Shown here piece by piece: positions 1-12,781 of a stretch of 64,000 nt of DNA (its first letter is position 1; each line of letters starts with the position of its first letter). Below the pieces are notes generated by a model. That model was not told the DNA's origin, ran no database searches, and worked only from the letters and a program-made list of their open reading frames with translations. The stretch is from NCBI GenBank assembly GCA_964035545.1, contig OZ037770.1, forward strand, positions 12,594,642 to 12,658,641. The letters are read 5' to 3'. Source of the stretch: Bugula neritina (lineage: Eukaryota; Bryozoa; Gymnolaemata; Cheilostomatida; Bugulidae). A program made the position numbers and the translations under genes.

Positions 1-2991
1 TACATAAGCCACAATATGGGGGTCCAAGGAACTGTGAGATATGGAAGAACTGTATTAAAACCGTGAGCCCACCGAGACAGTAGAATCCAGCCTGCGCCAT
101 CTTCACACCAGAAAAACGTCCAGAATGAGGCCAGTTGACAAGGAAACTCTTTCTTCTTTGTCTCTCATCCACCATCAGTGATTCTCTTTCTTCCAGAGTC
201 AACTCTTTCAGTACGTAAGTTAGAAACTCTCTTGGAGCCATTGCATCTACAAATAAATTCCAAAATACACAGTATGTTATACGGAATTCCCTCAGTAAAA
301 GCAATTTAGTGCAAGTCCAGCAGTTAATGTTAGAATGGTTCATTCTGCTATTGGATATAAACACACCTAGACTTTTCTGAAGAGATACTGGCAGAAGTGG
401 GTTGTGGTTTTCAGGGTACCTAGCAACAGCGTAGACAAAGATATCGCGCCCACTGCCAGCATACAACGGTGTAACTGAGGGTGGGGGTCGTAACGCCTCC
501 CTCAACTCGTCTGAACAGAAATCTCCACAAGAAGTAAAATACGGCTCCATTTTCTCAAACTCAACTTGATTGTCTAAAAATGAGGAAGATTGCACTTCAC
601 TGCTTTTCAATAAAAAGCTCAGAGGTAAAATAGCTATCAGCAAACAATAAAAGCATTACGTAAACAATGTAAAGTACAAACAAAATTGACAGAACTACTT
701 TCTTACCTTCAGCTATTTTAGATTTTAGACTCTTGTCAAGCTTCGATGGACCAGAAGAGCAACTAAAACATTGAAACCAGATTTACTGGCACTATGTACC
801 ATGCCGTGCTGAGAACTATAACTGAAACTCAATGGAATAGTGGCATTACAGATTATATAATATGATTATGTAATACTTATTATGCTAACTAGCATTTATA
901 AAGTTCAATGACCGAACCTGTGAATAGAAGCTGGTATGAAATTACTGTCATAAAGTAGAAGAGGAAAATCCTTGCTATGACGCAGTAAGACGTTGCATTT
1001 ATTCCAAACGTGGTGATGAAAGAACAATTCACTAGCTTCTGCCTTTTTCGGCATTTTGAAAAACTTATTAAGAAATTTGAAGCCAAAACGTGTCCACTGT
1101 CGCCTGTGAATTCTTGTTCTTCTTGCAATTTTTTTAAAACTGCCGTTAATGCTTTCCAAAGACCTCATCTGAAAAAGAACATATACATGATCATGCAAAA
1201 TTATGCAAAAACTCATTTTTTAAACTATAAAATTTTTTTACAAGACTTTTCTAGGGATTTTGGTAAAATTTAAATGTTAAAAACAGGATGAAAATTATAG
1301 AGTTGAAATGCAAGACTTAGTTTTTTTGCATGAACTCCAATACTAGGCAAAAAGCCATATAAAAAAACAGAGTATACCATACTACAACACAGTAGAAAAG
1401 TCATTAGGAAAGATATTAACATATACTAATTACCACAGAGCCTCAATCATTCTTCACAATCTGCTAGTCTACTGTTGATAAATGATACTAAAGCTTTCAA
1501 TTTTCACTGACTATAGTCCAAAAAGATTCCTTGGTTACATGTTTCCATAGAAACTGGTTAAACAACTGATGTTAGTACCAAACAAGTCTGTTTAAATTAG
1601 TATACCATGTTAACCACAATGTTATCACTCAAAATAGTGCATTGCAAGTAAATTTGAATATAGAATATAGTGTTTATAACCTATTTCAAAACAAAATTTT
1701 TAGGCACAAAATGGTTTTAAGAATGCTGTGTAAAAAAACCTTTGAAATTGGTCCATTCAAATTCCACCGTGCTATGGTTGGGGAGAGTTTATTGGAATTA
1801 TTGTAAATACAATTGCTTCCTTCACTTATAATATTAATTAATTTTATAATAGATAATTAAATATCACACTCGTAACTTCATGTTTCCATGCAGCAATGCA
1901 GAGAGAGATATCAGCACTTCTTCTAATTATTCTAATAGTTTCTCAAATCATAATGAATGTATTGCACTATTACATTGCAAATTTTATTTAGTTCTAGAGA
2001 ACAATATTGCCTAAAACAATCTGTAAATATATGTTTTCTATAAATTGCGGCAAATGTGTAAATGTCCCCTTCCCCCTATAGCTTTTCAACTACTGTATCT
2101 GTACTTTAAGTTTCTTGTAAAAAGTAATGTTTTAAAAGTGGCTAATAAGTTGACAAGGACCGACACTGAAATTCTAATTGACAAACTTTTGCAAACAGAC
2201 TCAATCAAGGTTGTAAATTATAACTAGTATACAGAGCTACTCACCAACAACAGCAAGAGCTCAAGGTCGTACAGAATGGCTGCCAACATGATGGAATCTA
2301 GAGACTGGAAGAAAACCATAAGGCATATTACCTATAGTTGATATATTTAACTACTTCCAAAAATAGTACTGTGGAAACTAAGTTATTCAGCATTCTAAAT
2401 AGGTACAGTAATGGAGTAATTGAGAAAAGCCTGTGTTCTAGAATGGAAATGTAGCAAAAGAAGTTGTGTTCTCGCAACACTTTTAACCATCCCCCGCCCC
2501 AAACCAAAATCTATAGAGAAATTTAAAAAAACTTAGGCTATCACAATTTCTCCACTACTACACCTAAATGGCTAGTACTTGAACTTTTTTGCTAAGTTTG
2601 TTTTATGAAAAAGTTTTCTCATAATTTACTGCGAAAACTCATTTAAAGAAGTTTCAAACATTTCCAAACTAAAACTGAAGACAGTCCAGAAACATATGCT
2701 ATTCTTAGAATCTTATTTTGCACGACATTTCCTAAAATGATCATAGCTCTTGCATCATGATGTGATTTTCAATATTTAAAAATTTCCATTCTACTTGCAA
2801 ATGTTAACCAACCGATATAACTGTGGACCCATTTGAAAACTTACACTGCAAGAGAAGTTAGCTATCAGCTCCAACATTACAACCACAGCCAACTCTCGAA
2901 ATTTACATTTCTTTGTTAAGTTTACTTTTGATGGTTCACACCCATCCTGATTATCCATTAGTTTTAAGAGGTCAGCCATTGCTTGATCAAG
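1..2991 (-). CDS. Multi-exon BIR-domain (IAP-like) protein, partial
   Basis: Seen: a chain of minus-strand exons with matching phases at 2845-2991, 2245-2304, 918-1168, 707-762, 367-573 and 73-246; a possible 31-nt exon at 3350-3380 would also fit in phase. The last exon reads RQRRKSF..NWPHSG..., then KMAQAGFYCLG, which follows the N-terminal half of a BIR zinc domain (basic-SF-x2-WP ... MA-x-AGFY-x2-G). The zinc-binding Cys/His residues would lie in exons left of position 1. Known: BIR domains of IAP proteins bind caspases or mitotic partners. The roughly 240 residues before the BIR are not recognised; exon 918-1168 is basic and aromatic-rich (QWTRFGFKFLNKFF). The donor at 73/72 (GTGGGC) is weak and the frame stays open to position 1, so that exon could run on. 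The true 5' end may lie beyond the LINE. Exon structure is fairly sure, BIR identity moderate, function unknown. Confidence 0.6.
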
Positions 2992-3394
2992 CTACAATTA
3001 TCAACATGTCTTGTTTTGATGCATATTATAACATAAACTATTAGAAAATATGATTGAAATCATAGTTACTGATACAAAATATAGTAAGAAAAATTGAGCT
3101 TGATAAAACAAGTTTGGTTTTGTAAAGAAAAACCAAAATAACAAAAAGCATATATTGTGATTATATAGTTTTGAATATTCTGTTGTTTCATATTTTTGCA
3201 TAAAAACAATTGCAGAATTATTATGTCTTGACACATATTTAAAAAAAAATTGAATAATTAAACTAGAACAGGTGCAGGCAGTGAAAATTCAAATTGCGTT
3301 CAAGTATCATTATAAACCTAGAAATATAATAACTTATGAATTATCACACCTTCAATGAAGTTTCTGTTTTAGTTTGACTGCTAGAAGGAGAAGT

Positions 3395-3600
3395 TTAGGT
3401 CGAGCACTTAAACTTGAAGAATGAGTAACTGAGTCTGAGGTTGAACTTGAAGTTGATGTGTTATCACTTATCACTCTCAATCTCATTGTTATAAATGATC
3501 AACATAATGATAAAGTTGAAGTAGTACTATTACTATTAGTAGTAACACTAATTGAATTAGCAGAATGAAAATTAGTCAATAAACTATAAGTATATAATAA
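3395..3600. repeat. Degenerate low-complexity block, 3' flank of the LINE
   Basis: The DNA is made of short, drifting direct and inverted motifs (AGTAGTACTATTACTATTAG, TTGAACTTGAAGTTGATG). It resembles the block on the other side of the LINE (7600-7950), so the LINE probably inserted into an existing tract. No coding sequence is seen here. Confidence 0.5.
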
Positions 3601-3781
3601 TTATTATTATTATACTTATACTTATAGTCTTACTTGACTTACTTGAAGATGCAATCACGTTAGACCACTAGATTAGTGTAAGCGACGTGCCTCGTTTGGT
3701 GAACAGAATTATTAAATGTAGTTAATACTTTTATCGCATAAGTGCAGTTCTGTTTTAAGACTTTGGTGCCAGTACAGGGCC

Positions 3782-6569
3782 TTATGAGTCCTGTCTGTGA
3801 GCAGCATTTGATGTTATTTTCATATCACGTATTGTTCTGGGTAGGAAGCTGGCATGAAATAGTGAGGTGTTAGTTCTAAAAGTGGTGGGCATGCCATTTG
3901 ACTGGGACCTGGTGGTAACTGATGTAGTGGGCTGGTCGATGAGGTGTTCATACGATTTTGAGAGTGAAGGATGATATTCCTCTTTGGCCAGGATCCGCAT
4001 CAAGAGACTAAGTCGTAAGTCTTTGCGCCTGTTTTGCAGGGGGGTTAATCCAAGCCTAGATCTTGCCTCATCTGAGCCACCCCTGCCTTTAATACCTGCC
4101 ACAAATCTCACAGCCTGCTCTTGCACTTGCTCAATATCTACTACAGCCTTCTTGGAGCTCGGGTCCCACACAGCAGCAGCATATTCTAGGTGAGGACGAC
4201 ACAGGGCTTTGTATGCTATTAACTTCGCCTTTTCTGGTGCCCAATACAGTGCCCTTTTAATCATCCCGAGTTGTCGTTTTGCTGTGAGTAATTTCTGCTG
4301 GATATGCATGTCGAACTTCAGGTCTGATTGTATTGTGACACCAAGATACAACGCGTGGTCAACAACTGCGAGAGTCTGGCCTCCAAGTGAATAGTTATGT
4401 GTGAATTTTTTGTTACTAAAGATGATGATCTTGCTTTTTTCACATTGAAAGACATACCCATCCTACATGCCCAGGAGTCCAAAGAGTTCAGGTTGTGCTG
4501 AAAACGGGCTGTGTCCTGCTGGCTTGTGATGGTCTGGTACATTAAGGTGTCGTCTGAAAATAGGGCGACTGGGCAATCTACCTCGTTTGGAAGGTCATTG
4601 ATAAATATCAGGAAAAGCACAGGCCCGAGAACTGATCCCTGAGGTACCCCTGACGAGACTGGGAGACTGCTTGACACCTTACCATTAAGTATCACCCGCT
4701 GAGACCTATCAGTAAGGAAGTTATGTATCCAGTGAAGTATATGTGTGTCAATTGTTCCGATCCTGGAGATTTTTTCCATTAGAAGTGCATGCGGCACCTT
4801 GTCAAAGGCTTTTGTGAAGTCAAGCACCGCAGCATGAGTGCTCAAGCCTTTATCTGCCGCACTGAGAATATCATGCATGGTGGCACAGAGTTGTGTCTCA
4901 CATGATAGCCCTTTTCTAAAGCCGTGCTGTCTGCTGTGGAGGAAACCATCTATTTTCTCTAGTAAAATACCAAGAACAATGTGCTCTAGTAGCTTACATG
5001 GAATGCTAGTTAGGGAGATTGGCCTATAGTTATTGGCAGAGCTCCTGTCACCACTCTTGAAGATAGGGGTGACATTGGCAGATTTCCAACTGTCAGGGAC
5101 TTGTTATAGATCTGAGTCAGGCATTCTGCAGTCAGGTGTGTATCAATTGTAAGGTCAGCTTTACGTAGTTGGTCTGGCCCTGGAGCTTTCCCATTTTTAA
5201 GGCCTGCCAGTAGCTTCTTCACTCCCTCGATTTCAATATGGGTGGTGGGTTCATTAGCATGTGTCTTTAGTAGCTTTTGAAGCTGGTGTCCACTGTTGAA
5301 TTGCTTGTGAAAGTGGTTATTTAGGATATCTGCACACTCCACGGCATCATCTGTGGACGAGTTGTTTGGCTTGGTTAGACGAATGAGCTGTTTACTAGTT
5401 CGCGTACCCTTTAGGTGTTTGTAAAATGGTCTGCAGTTGCCTTCAGCCAGAGGTTTGCATATGCGTGACTCCAAATATGCCTTCTTGTGCTGTCGCATAT
5501 TTTTCTTTGCCTGCTTTCTGTACTGCGCATATAACTTATGATCAAAAGGGTCACCTGTCTTTTTAAATCTGTTATATAGGGAACGCTGCTTTTCAATCAT
5601 TTTCCGGCTATCCTGGTTAAACCACATTGGTTCAGCATTGTTTGGTGATCTCCGAGTTTTCTTGGGAACATACTTATTAACTGCTTCCCGTAGACCTGCT
5701 GTGAAAAACTCCCACATTGCATTGACATCATCTAAATCTGAGAGTTTATGTTTGATTTCCTGCAGAGTGTGCTGAAAGCTGCCAAGGTCAACCTCATTGT
5801 ACGCTTTAAATGTGTATTTTGACCTGTTCTTGTTTGCACGAGAGGAAATTTTGGCTGTCAAAATGAAGTGGTCACTTAGTCCAGGGCGAATAACATTGGC
5901 ATCTACTACTTGGTTTGGTCTGTTGGAGCATATTAGGTCTAGAGTGTTACCATGTATATGGGTCGGCCCAGTAATAAGTTGGTCAAGGTTATGTTGTGCT
6001 AGTATTGACAAGAATTCTAAATTAGGTGTTTTGTTATGAGACAGTGGTTTTACTCTGGGGCCAGTCCAGTCAATACCTGGCATGTTCATATCACCAATTA
6101 GTAGCAGGTGATCATTTGGATATTTCATTGTAACTTCCTCCAAGACTCCATGCAGTGGGCCAAGATCCCTGGCAGTTGGGGGTCTGTAGTAGCATCCTAT
6201 AAGCAGGGACTGATAAATACGGATGAAGATGATCTCAATGTTACTTGCATTGTTGCAAGAAACCTGTTCCACAGAAATCACATCATTGATGGCCAACAAA
6301 ACCCCACCCCCATGTACATCTCGGTCTTTCCTAAAAATGATTTTGTTTTGGTAATCAAAGATTTGATGGTCAAAGATTGTATGGTCCAGGTGAGTTTCAG
6401 TCAGACAGATGATGTCGTAATCATGGGTATCAGCAGAGAGCTCTTCAGTTTTACCTTTGGCTGACCTTATGTTTGTGGCAAATATTTTTAAACTGTCATT
6501 AAGTTGGAATTCTGTGGAGTTGGGCTGTGCTGGTTGTTTGAGTGGAGACCTATGCTCACTTCCCTCCAT
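3782..6569 (-). pseudogene. LINE ORF2, endonuclease-reverse transcriptase, two frameshifts
   Basis: Three consecutive frames make up one ORF2. Frame 1 (6569-5010): AP-endonuclease with FATNIRS, LTETHLD, GDMNMPGIDW and LSDHF motifs, then a linker and the start of RT. Frame 2 (to about 4350): RT core with DFTKAFDKVPH, SGVPQGSVLGPVLF and FSDD in place of the usual FADD/YADD. Frame 3 (4351-3782): the typical CR1/Jockey C-terminus (YLGVTI, RPHLEYAAAVWDP, RRKDLRLSLLMRI). The first frame change lies near 5105, where a short segment before PDSW appears to be missing. The second is in the A-run at 4435-4440 (minus strand), where one more A would restore the frame. The copy is therefore non-functional, barring assembly error. 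Confidence 0.85.
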
Positions 6570-7534
6570 TCCCCCGAGACAGGATCTTTCTTTTGTATTT
6601 TCAGACTTCTTATCCTGTATTCTCCATCAGTATCAGGGCTATGCTTTAGATCTCTAATTCGTTGACGTAATGCATATTGTTCTTCTCTTTTTTCCTTACT
6701 TTCATCTGGCTTGACAAACACATTGAACGATCTTAGAGAGGCATTCACTCTTTTAATGAACTCCCACTTACTTGCCTCGCTGGTAAATTCCACCTTGATA
6801 GGTCGGGGTCTGTTTGGATCTACAGGTCCACTTGTTCGAAGTCTTATAGCACTTTTTGGTTGCCGATCAGGTTGGGCATCGCTGTGTTGGAAGCAGTAGT
6901 TTTTCATTAGGTCTTTTACTTGATTCAGTGCAGTCATTTCTTCTTTTTCCTCAATCCCATAGACAATAGCATTGTTTTTCCTTGCTTCGTGCTGATTTGT
7001 TTCGAGGTGTTTCTGGAGAATGGCCTGAGCACTCCTGTTAATCTCTTGTGTTTTTCGCATACCCTCATCATTGGTTTTAACAGCTTCTGCATAAGACTTT
7101 TCTAACTTTTCCATCCTCATCTCAAGGCTATTATTGGCGGTAGTCATGTTTTTGATCAAACTTTCAATATTTGACAACTTCTCTGATGCGGCTGTGTTAG
7201 CAGCAATCACTGCTAGACTCCCTAAAGAAGCATCCTCATTTCTTATGGAAGCTGATTCAATTTGGAGACAGCATGTGTTACAAAACCATTTGATACCTTT
7301 TTTGTCGTTTTTGTCAAGAAAGCTTACATCAGCATTCTGAAGATCTTGACACATTCCATGGTACCATTCATGACAGAGGTCACAGTTCACCCATCTAGTA
7401 TTTATTTTGTGCTGCTTTCCCTTTGAGTTCCTACTACTCATGTAGCAATCAGCCTCCTTGCAGGTCTTACAAGGCGTTTCAGCTGGCTTGTCAGTCTCAT
7501 CATCAAGAGCAGGCATGCTTTTTCTTTTTTGCAA
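6488..7534 (-). CDS. LINE ORF1 protein with PHD-like zinc finger
   Basis: 348 residues, uninterrupted. Residues 21-90 form a PHD-like finger: CKTC, then CDLCHEWYHGMC, then WFCNTCC. Next come a predicted coiled coil (about 120-180) and an RRM-like region (about 190-310, with NAIVYGIEEKEE and RPIKVEFTSEASKWEFIKRV). Known: PHD fingers occur in ORF1 proteins of several CR1/L2-like and Jockey-like LINEs, where ORF1p binds the element RNA. It precedes and overlaps ORF2. Only this frame of the element is intact, so an ORF1 protein could in principle still be made. Confidence 0.8.
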   Translation of the reverse strand: MQKRKSMPALDDETDKPAETPCKTCKEADCYMSSRNSKGKQHKINTRWVNCDLCHEWYHGMCQDLQNADVSFLDKNDKKGIKWFCNTCCLQIESASIRNEDASLGSLAVIAANTAASEKLSNIESLIKNMTTANNSLEMRMEKLEKSYAEAVKTNDEGMRKTQEINRSAQAILQKHLETNQHEARKNNAIVYGIEEKEEMTALNQVKDLMKNYCFQHSDAQPDRQPKSAIRLRTSGPVDPNRPRPIKVEFTSEASKWEFIKRVNASLRSFNVFVKPDESKEKREEQYALRQRIRDLKHSPDTDGEYRIRSLKIQKKDPVSGEWREVSIGLHSNNQHSPTPQNSNLMTV

Positions 7535-7599
7535 TCCAAGTTTGAATTTATACTGTGCTTATAATAATAATAGCATTAGCCCACACCCAAGGAGGCAAA

Positions 7600-7950
7600 G
7601 TGAAAATAATTTATACTTAAATTTGTAATTATTTAAACGATATACTGATGTTTATATCTATAGTAATACTAATACCAATAGACAATCACAATAAACATAG
7701 TAAAAATAAATGTAGTACTGGTAGTTATACTCCAAGTTCAAGTCCAAGCCCAGTGAGGCCGGACTAACACTAACAGACCCAGGGTCATTAATCATTATGA
7801 TTATGATTGAGTTTGACATTAGATTTACTTTTAATAAGTATTACCATTACTATTAGTATTATAAATAATAAAAATTAAAAAGAGGCAGCAACAACTAAGT
7901 CCAACTGAGTGAACAAGTCATCACCACAACTAAAAAGCCATGTTTATTTT
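7600..7950. repeat. Degenerate low-complexity block, 5' flank of the LINE
   Basis: Short drifting motifs (TAGTAATACTAATACC, AAGTTCAAGTCCAAGCCCAG, ATTATGATTATGATTGAG) like those at 3395-3600 and 10790-11880. No exon or RNA gene is seen. Confidence 0.45.
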
Positions 7951-8057
7951 GTTCATGCAGTTTGAGTTTGATCATTACAAAACTCCCACGTTGGAGGCGC
8001 GTTGTTAGCAGAGTGGTATATATTAGGAGTGTTGCCATTAGCAAATCATATGAGCGC

Positions 8058-8643
8058 CATTATGCCGAGATTGGTACCGCGAGTTTATATAAGTTATAAA
8101 GGAAAAATTTTGCCACTTTTGTTATTTTATTTTTTTTTTATTTTGTGTGTACATTTTTTTAGGTTTGTTTATTGAAGTTTTTAAACACATTTTTAATGCA
8201 CATTAAATTAAAAGAAAAATTAAAACTCAATCATGCACATAAATACAAAGCTATAAAGTTAAAGCTTCGCTGTGATTACAATGTGAATATGAATTGAATA
8301 ATGCTTGCAATAACCATTATACACAAAATACGTTACAGTTGCTATAAATGTAAGACTAGTTAATTGGATGCAAATACTACTTAATTTATGCTATTTTTGA
8401 ATTCAATTCATATTCACATTGTAATCAAAGCGAAGCTTAAACTTTATAGCTTTGTATTTACGTGCATGATTAAGTTTTAATTTTTTTTAAAATTTTATAT
8501 GTATTGAAAATATGTTTAAAACTTTACCAATAAACAAAACTAAAAAAATAGACACATAATATAAAAAAGAATAAAATCACAAAAGTGGCAAAATTTTTCC
8601 TTTATAACTTATATAAACTCGCGCTACAAATAGCGGCATAATG
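8058..8643. mobile_element. Long inverted-repeat (fold-back) element
   Basis: The left arm (8058-about 8300) and right arm (about 8395-8643) are near-perfect reverse complements of about 240 nt, around a spacer of about 95 nt. Both ends read CATTATGCCG inward. Shared inner landmarks are GCGAGTTTATATAAGTTATA, ATTTTGCCACTTTTGT and TTACAATGTGAATATGAATT. There is no ORF, so it is a non-autonomous (MITE-like) fold-back element. No clear target-site duplication was found. It lies directly before the proposed first exon of the DIS3L2 gene. Confidence 0.8.
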
Positions 8644-8689
8644 ATTTTTCATGGGTTAAAGTCAACACCACACTGGTTGCTAGCACAGG

Positions 8690-8776
8690 ACAAAGAGTTA
8701 AACTTGACTGGCTATTTGCAAGGAAATTCGCATCGAGATTCTATTTAAAAATCCGACAGACAACTCCAAATATGAA
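8690..8776 (+). other. Possible 5' untranslated first exon of the DIS3L2-type gene
   Basis: A strong splice donor (AA/GTAAGTG) sits at 8776/8777, about 4 kb before the first coding exon on the same strand, just after the fold-back element. If joined to the acceptor at 12770/12771, the ATG at 8772 opens an 8-codon upstream frame that overlaps the main start codon. The transcription start is unknown; this is inference from splice motifs only. Confidence 0.35.
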
Positions 8777-9734
8777 GTAAGTGTTTGGCTTTTTGCCAAG
8801 CTAATAATATTTTTATTTATTACATAAAATTAATAAATCATAGATGGCATAGCCTAATTATATGCATATAGGCATAAATCATGACACCAGCCTATTTAAA
8901 ATTTAAAAGTTCACCAGATGTCATCTATTTTTTATAAAGTGCAATAAATCATATAATATTACAATTAAAGGAATAATTTTGAAACTACAAATGAATAGTT
9001 GTAGAAAAAATTGTAAATTTATTACAAAAACCAATTTATATAAATTGAGTAAAAATAATTTAGGTCTTACAGAAACAGAGTACAGTTACTGGGTATAGTA
9101 ATTTCACTTGGATGGAGCAATTTCTAGCAACATCACAAATTAAGAAAAAACTGAGTTGCCTATAGGCATATTTTGAATAAAAAGAAAGAAATATATTATA
9201 TTATATACGCCATATAAATTACTATGGAATACAAAACAAAATACTCAGAAGTATCCAACTGTGTGTTACATTTTCAGTATAAACTGTAGTCTATGCCTGT
9301 TGGAAAGATATTTCTTTGTATTCTAATATAATATGAGTATATCATATATTCATCATATAATTTACAATAAATGATAGGGAAGACTTGATATCCATATTCA
9401 GATATGCAGAGACATTCATGTTAGAAAGAGTCACTAATTGATATTTATAACCCTGATGCACCATTTTGCTTGAGTATTTTACTAGTATATACATGTATGT
9501 ATATACCACTTTAATCCAGTAGCTTCATCTACTGTAGCTCAGTGTTTTATTCTGACACTTTTCTAACTTTTAAAACTTATAACTTTTATCAAGTTGATCT
9601 GATAGCCTCATGACATTTTATCTGATGAGTATTTACATATACAAAACTATTCCTAATATATCATGTAACATAGGCTCTATTTAATATAATAATATTGAAC
9701 ATTTCTTCAGTAAACTAAAACTATCTCTAAAACA

Positions 9735-9851
<117 letters not shown>

Positions 9852-10789
9852 ACACGCTGAAATGTAATTACCAATTTATTACTAGATGCTACACTATATG
9901 ATATATATTACTATAATGTATGAAATAATTCTACAAAAGTGAAGCAATAACTATATATTTGTGGGTGGCAATGCAGTTTATAATATAACTATTTGCAATG
10001 GTTGTATATTATATATTTAATGTTTTTTATTTTGAAAAATGTACTGAAACTCACCTCGCATATAAAACTTATCCACAGCTACAGATGATCACACACCAAC
10101 TGGTTCCAAACTGGCAACTAGCAACTACCTCATATTACACGGATATGAACTAAATTTCCCTATGACTCATTATATTATCGTGATGCAATAAAGCCAAAAA
10201 TCTGCAATATATCTATGTGTGCACTTCCAGCCAAGATGTCATGAAAATTTATGGCAACTGTGGCAAGAGTTGTTGGTCTAACTGTTTTCCTATAGAGCTT
10301 CATGGTAACTTAAGTTAATTGATCCTAACAATATAATTATTATTATTGTACAAGTAGAAGCTAATTTGTCAAAGCTAATCAGTGCCCTTGCTAAATGCGT
10401 AAAGTATAAATTTCTGATCAATGAATCTGTTACTGTAATACTGGACAAGCTGCCTGTTGTCTGAACATGCCAATATTGCATCTTTCAGCTGTTTTAATTG
10501 CATGAACAGGTGCATGGTGTCCATAATATTATGCAATGCCATTAAGGAATGTTATAATTTGTGAAAAGACAACTCCACTTTTTAGCCGCATTGTGGTTGT
10601 GAAATCTTTTTTTTTACAATATTATTTTGATTTATCTAACGCTCACAAACTTTTACATATTTTATATTTTTAAATTATCTAAATTTTTAGTAAAAATTGT
10701 AATACTTGTAAGAATAGTCATAATTGTATTATAAATTCGATTGCACCAACACAGGTCACGAAGTCATCTTTTCCTATTCAGGGAATTCC

Positions 10790-11880
10790 CAAAAAAAATC
10801 CGAATAGTAAATGTAATATTAATAATAATAATACCAACAGTATCAGTATCATTATAGCCATAGCCCATAGGTATAAGTAAAAGTATACTTATTTTTATAG
10901 TTATACTACAATTATAAATGATACCATAACTATAAGTTTAACTATCACTATCACTATGACTATGACTATGAGTATGAGCATCACCGTTAACTTGTGTAAT
11001 ACTAATAGTAATAGTAATACTAATTGACTAATTCAGTGTGTAACTGTAAGCGTGTATCAGTGTGTCACTATCAGTATTAGTATGAGTATCAGGATGAGTA
11101 ATAGGCCCAGTAACGGCAGGGTCTTTCTCTCCTTAGTCCACTCTTTCACGTCAGGAAGAGTGAGATACAGGAAACTACAGGTAAAGACTTACTTTAACTT
11201 TAGTCACTAACTTAGTGTTACTGTTACTGTTACTGTTAGACTTGAGTTAGGGTGAATGTAAGTGTGTGAGTGTCACTATCAGAATGAAAATGATAATTGT
11301 TCGTTAGTGAGTAATAATTAGAGTGGAAATTTTATAATTGTAAGTTGCTATTCAATCATACTCATAGTCATACTGATAGTGATAGTGACACTAACTTTAT
11401 TTACATGGCCAACATAGGTGTGAGTATGACTATGAGATAGTCACAATTGCAATATGACTAATTCTCAAATCATGACCCAGAGTCTCAGCTCGTGCCATTA
11501 TAATTTAATTAAACACTATGTCTACTAGTACTACTATGGTGTTAGTATTGATGTTAGACTTAGTGTAAGTGATAGACAATAGTGATGCTATACCCATAAT
11601 GGTAGTGATACTGATAGTGATACACTTACAGGGATAGGGATGTTTATACTGATAGTAATAGTTAGTAGTTATACTTATTATTATACTAATGAGGATGCTG
11701 TTAGTGTTACTGATAGTGATATTTACATTAATATGATGTTTAGCTGTATACCTTAAAGTTAATCTACATTGAATTTGACGACCTTGAAGTTGACGATTAT
11801 TAGGCTTATTATAATTTAAATTATGATAAATTAAAAAGTATTATTATTATCCCCATAATCATAATAATCATAATGGTAAT
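10790..11880. repeat. 1.1 kb tract of degenerate 3- and 6-base repeats
   Basis: Almost the whole stretch is built of drifting short motifs such as ACTATCACTATGACTATG, TACTGATAGTGATAGTGACA and AATAATAATAATACC, on both strands. It has no fixed unit and no ORF, and looks like an old, eroded satellite or microsatellite cluster. Confidence 0.6.
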
Positions 11881-12781
11881 GTTAAGAATTAGTGTGCTGT
11901 TTGTCTGTCATCTTTTTAATTGAATGTATTTCAATTTGTTGAATCAATTATTGGTTTACAATACAGTAGAACCTATAAGTAAAAGGGGCTCATCAACTTT
12001 TTTGTCTTGTGAATATTAATATGACTTTCAGTTTTTCTCTTGATTTCAGAATACAGTCAAAGAGTAATAATAATACTTTTAGATATTCATATTGGCATTT
12101 AAGTATTTCTTTGTCGACTAGATGATTTGTTTTAAAGCACTGCATGGAATTTTAGCGAATAAAGGGTTTTGAATTTTTGTTGTTTTACTAGATTTAGTTA
12201 TGATTTTTATTATCACTTTTGTGTGATTCTTTTTAAAGGGTATCAGTTAGTGATAAAGGTTGTTGCTATTAAAAAAGTATCTATTGTATCAATATGATTT
12301 TAATGAGTTTTAGTAAAGCTATAAGTATAATATAATACTTGAATGAGTTAAAATGCAGTTTGCAACAGGAAGATTATCCAACATAATGGAAACCATTTTT
12401 CTGTTATTTCATCATAATCTAGTAATTATATTATTTTTATTTTTTGTTGCTGTGGTATAAATAACTAGGCTCAATTAGACTTGCATTTCATCAATTAGGT
12501 CACTTTAGGCTTTGGGCATGATTTATCTGCAGTTTGCAATTTATTTTTAAAACTAAATCTGTTTCTATAAAATCTGTTATAAATTTTCAATTTTAGTTTA
12601 TTGTATGCTTAATTTTTATGTACACTGGCATGGAGTGTGTCTAATCATCTAGCCAATTTATATGCTATCTATATGCCATAGATTTATGTGTCTTTGTAGG
12701 GGCATTTTTGTGTTAATGGAGTATAGCATGCTGGTAATTTAAACTTAAATAATATTTTAAGATTTTAAAGAAAATCTACCC

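Larger units (their letters stand above)
3600..7570 (-). mobile_element. CR1/Jockey-group non-LTR retrotransposon (LINE), nearly full length, inactive
   Basis: Two overlapping minus-strand reading frames have the classic LINE layout: ORF1 (7534-6488) with a PHD-like finger, coiled coil and RNA-binding region, then ORF2 (6569-3782) with an apurinic-type endonuclease and a reverse transcriptase. ORF2 starts 82 nt before ORF1 ends. The 3' end has a short untranslated part and a tail of ATAAGT/ATAATA-like simple repeat near 3600-3640 rather than a long poly(A), as in CR1-like elements. No target-site duplication could be fixed because both flanks are low complexity. ORF2 carries two frameshifts, so this copy is dead. 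The borders are approximate. Confidence 0.85.
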
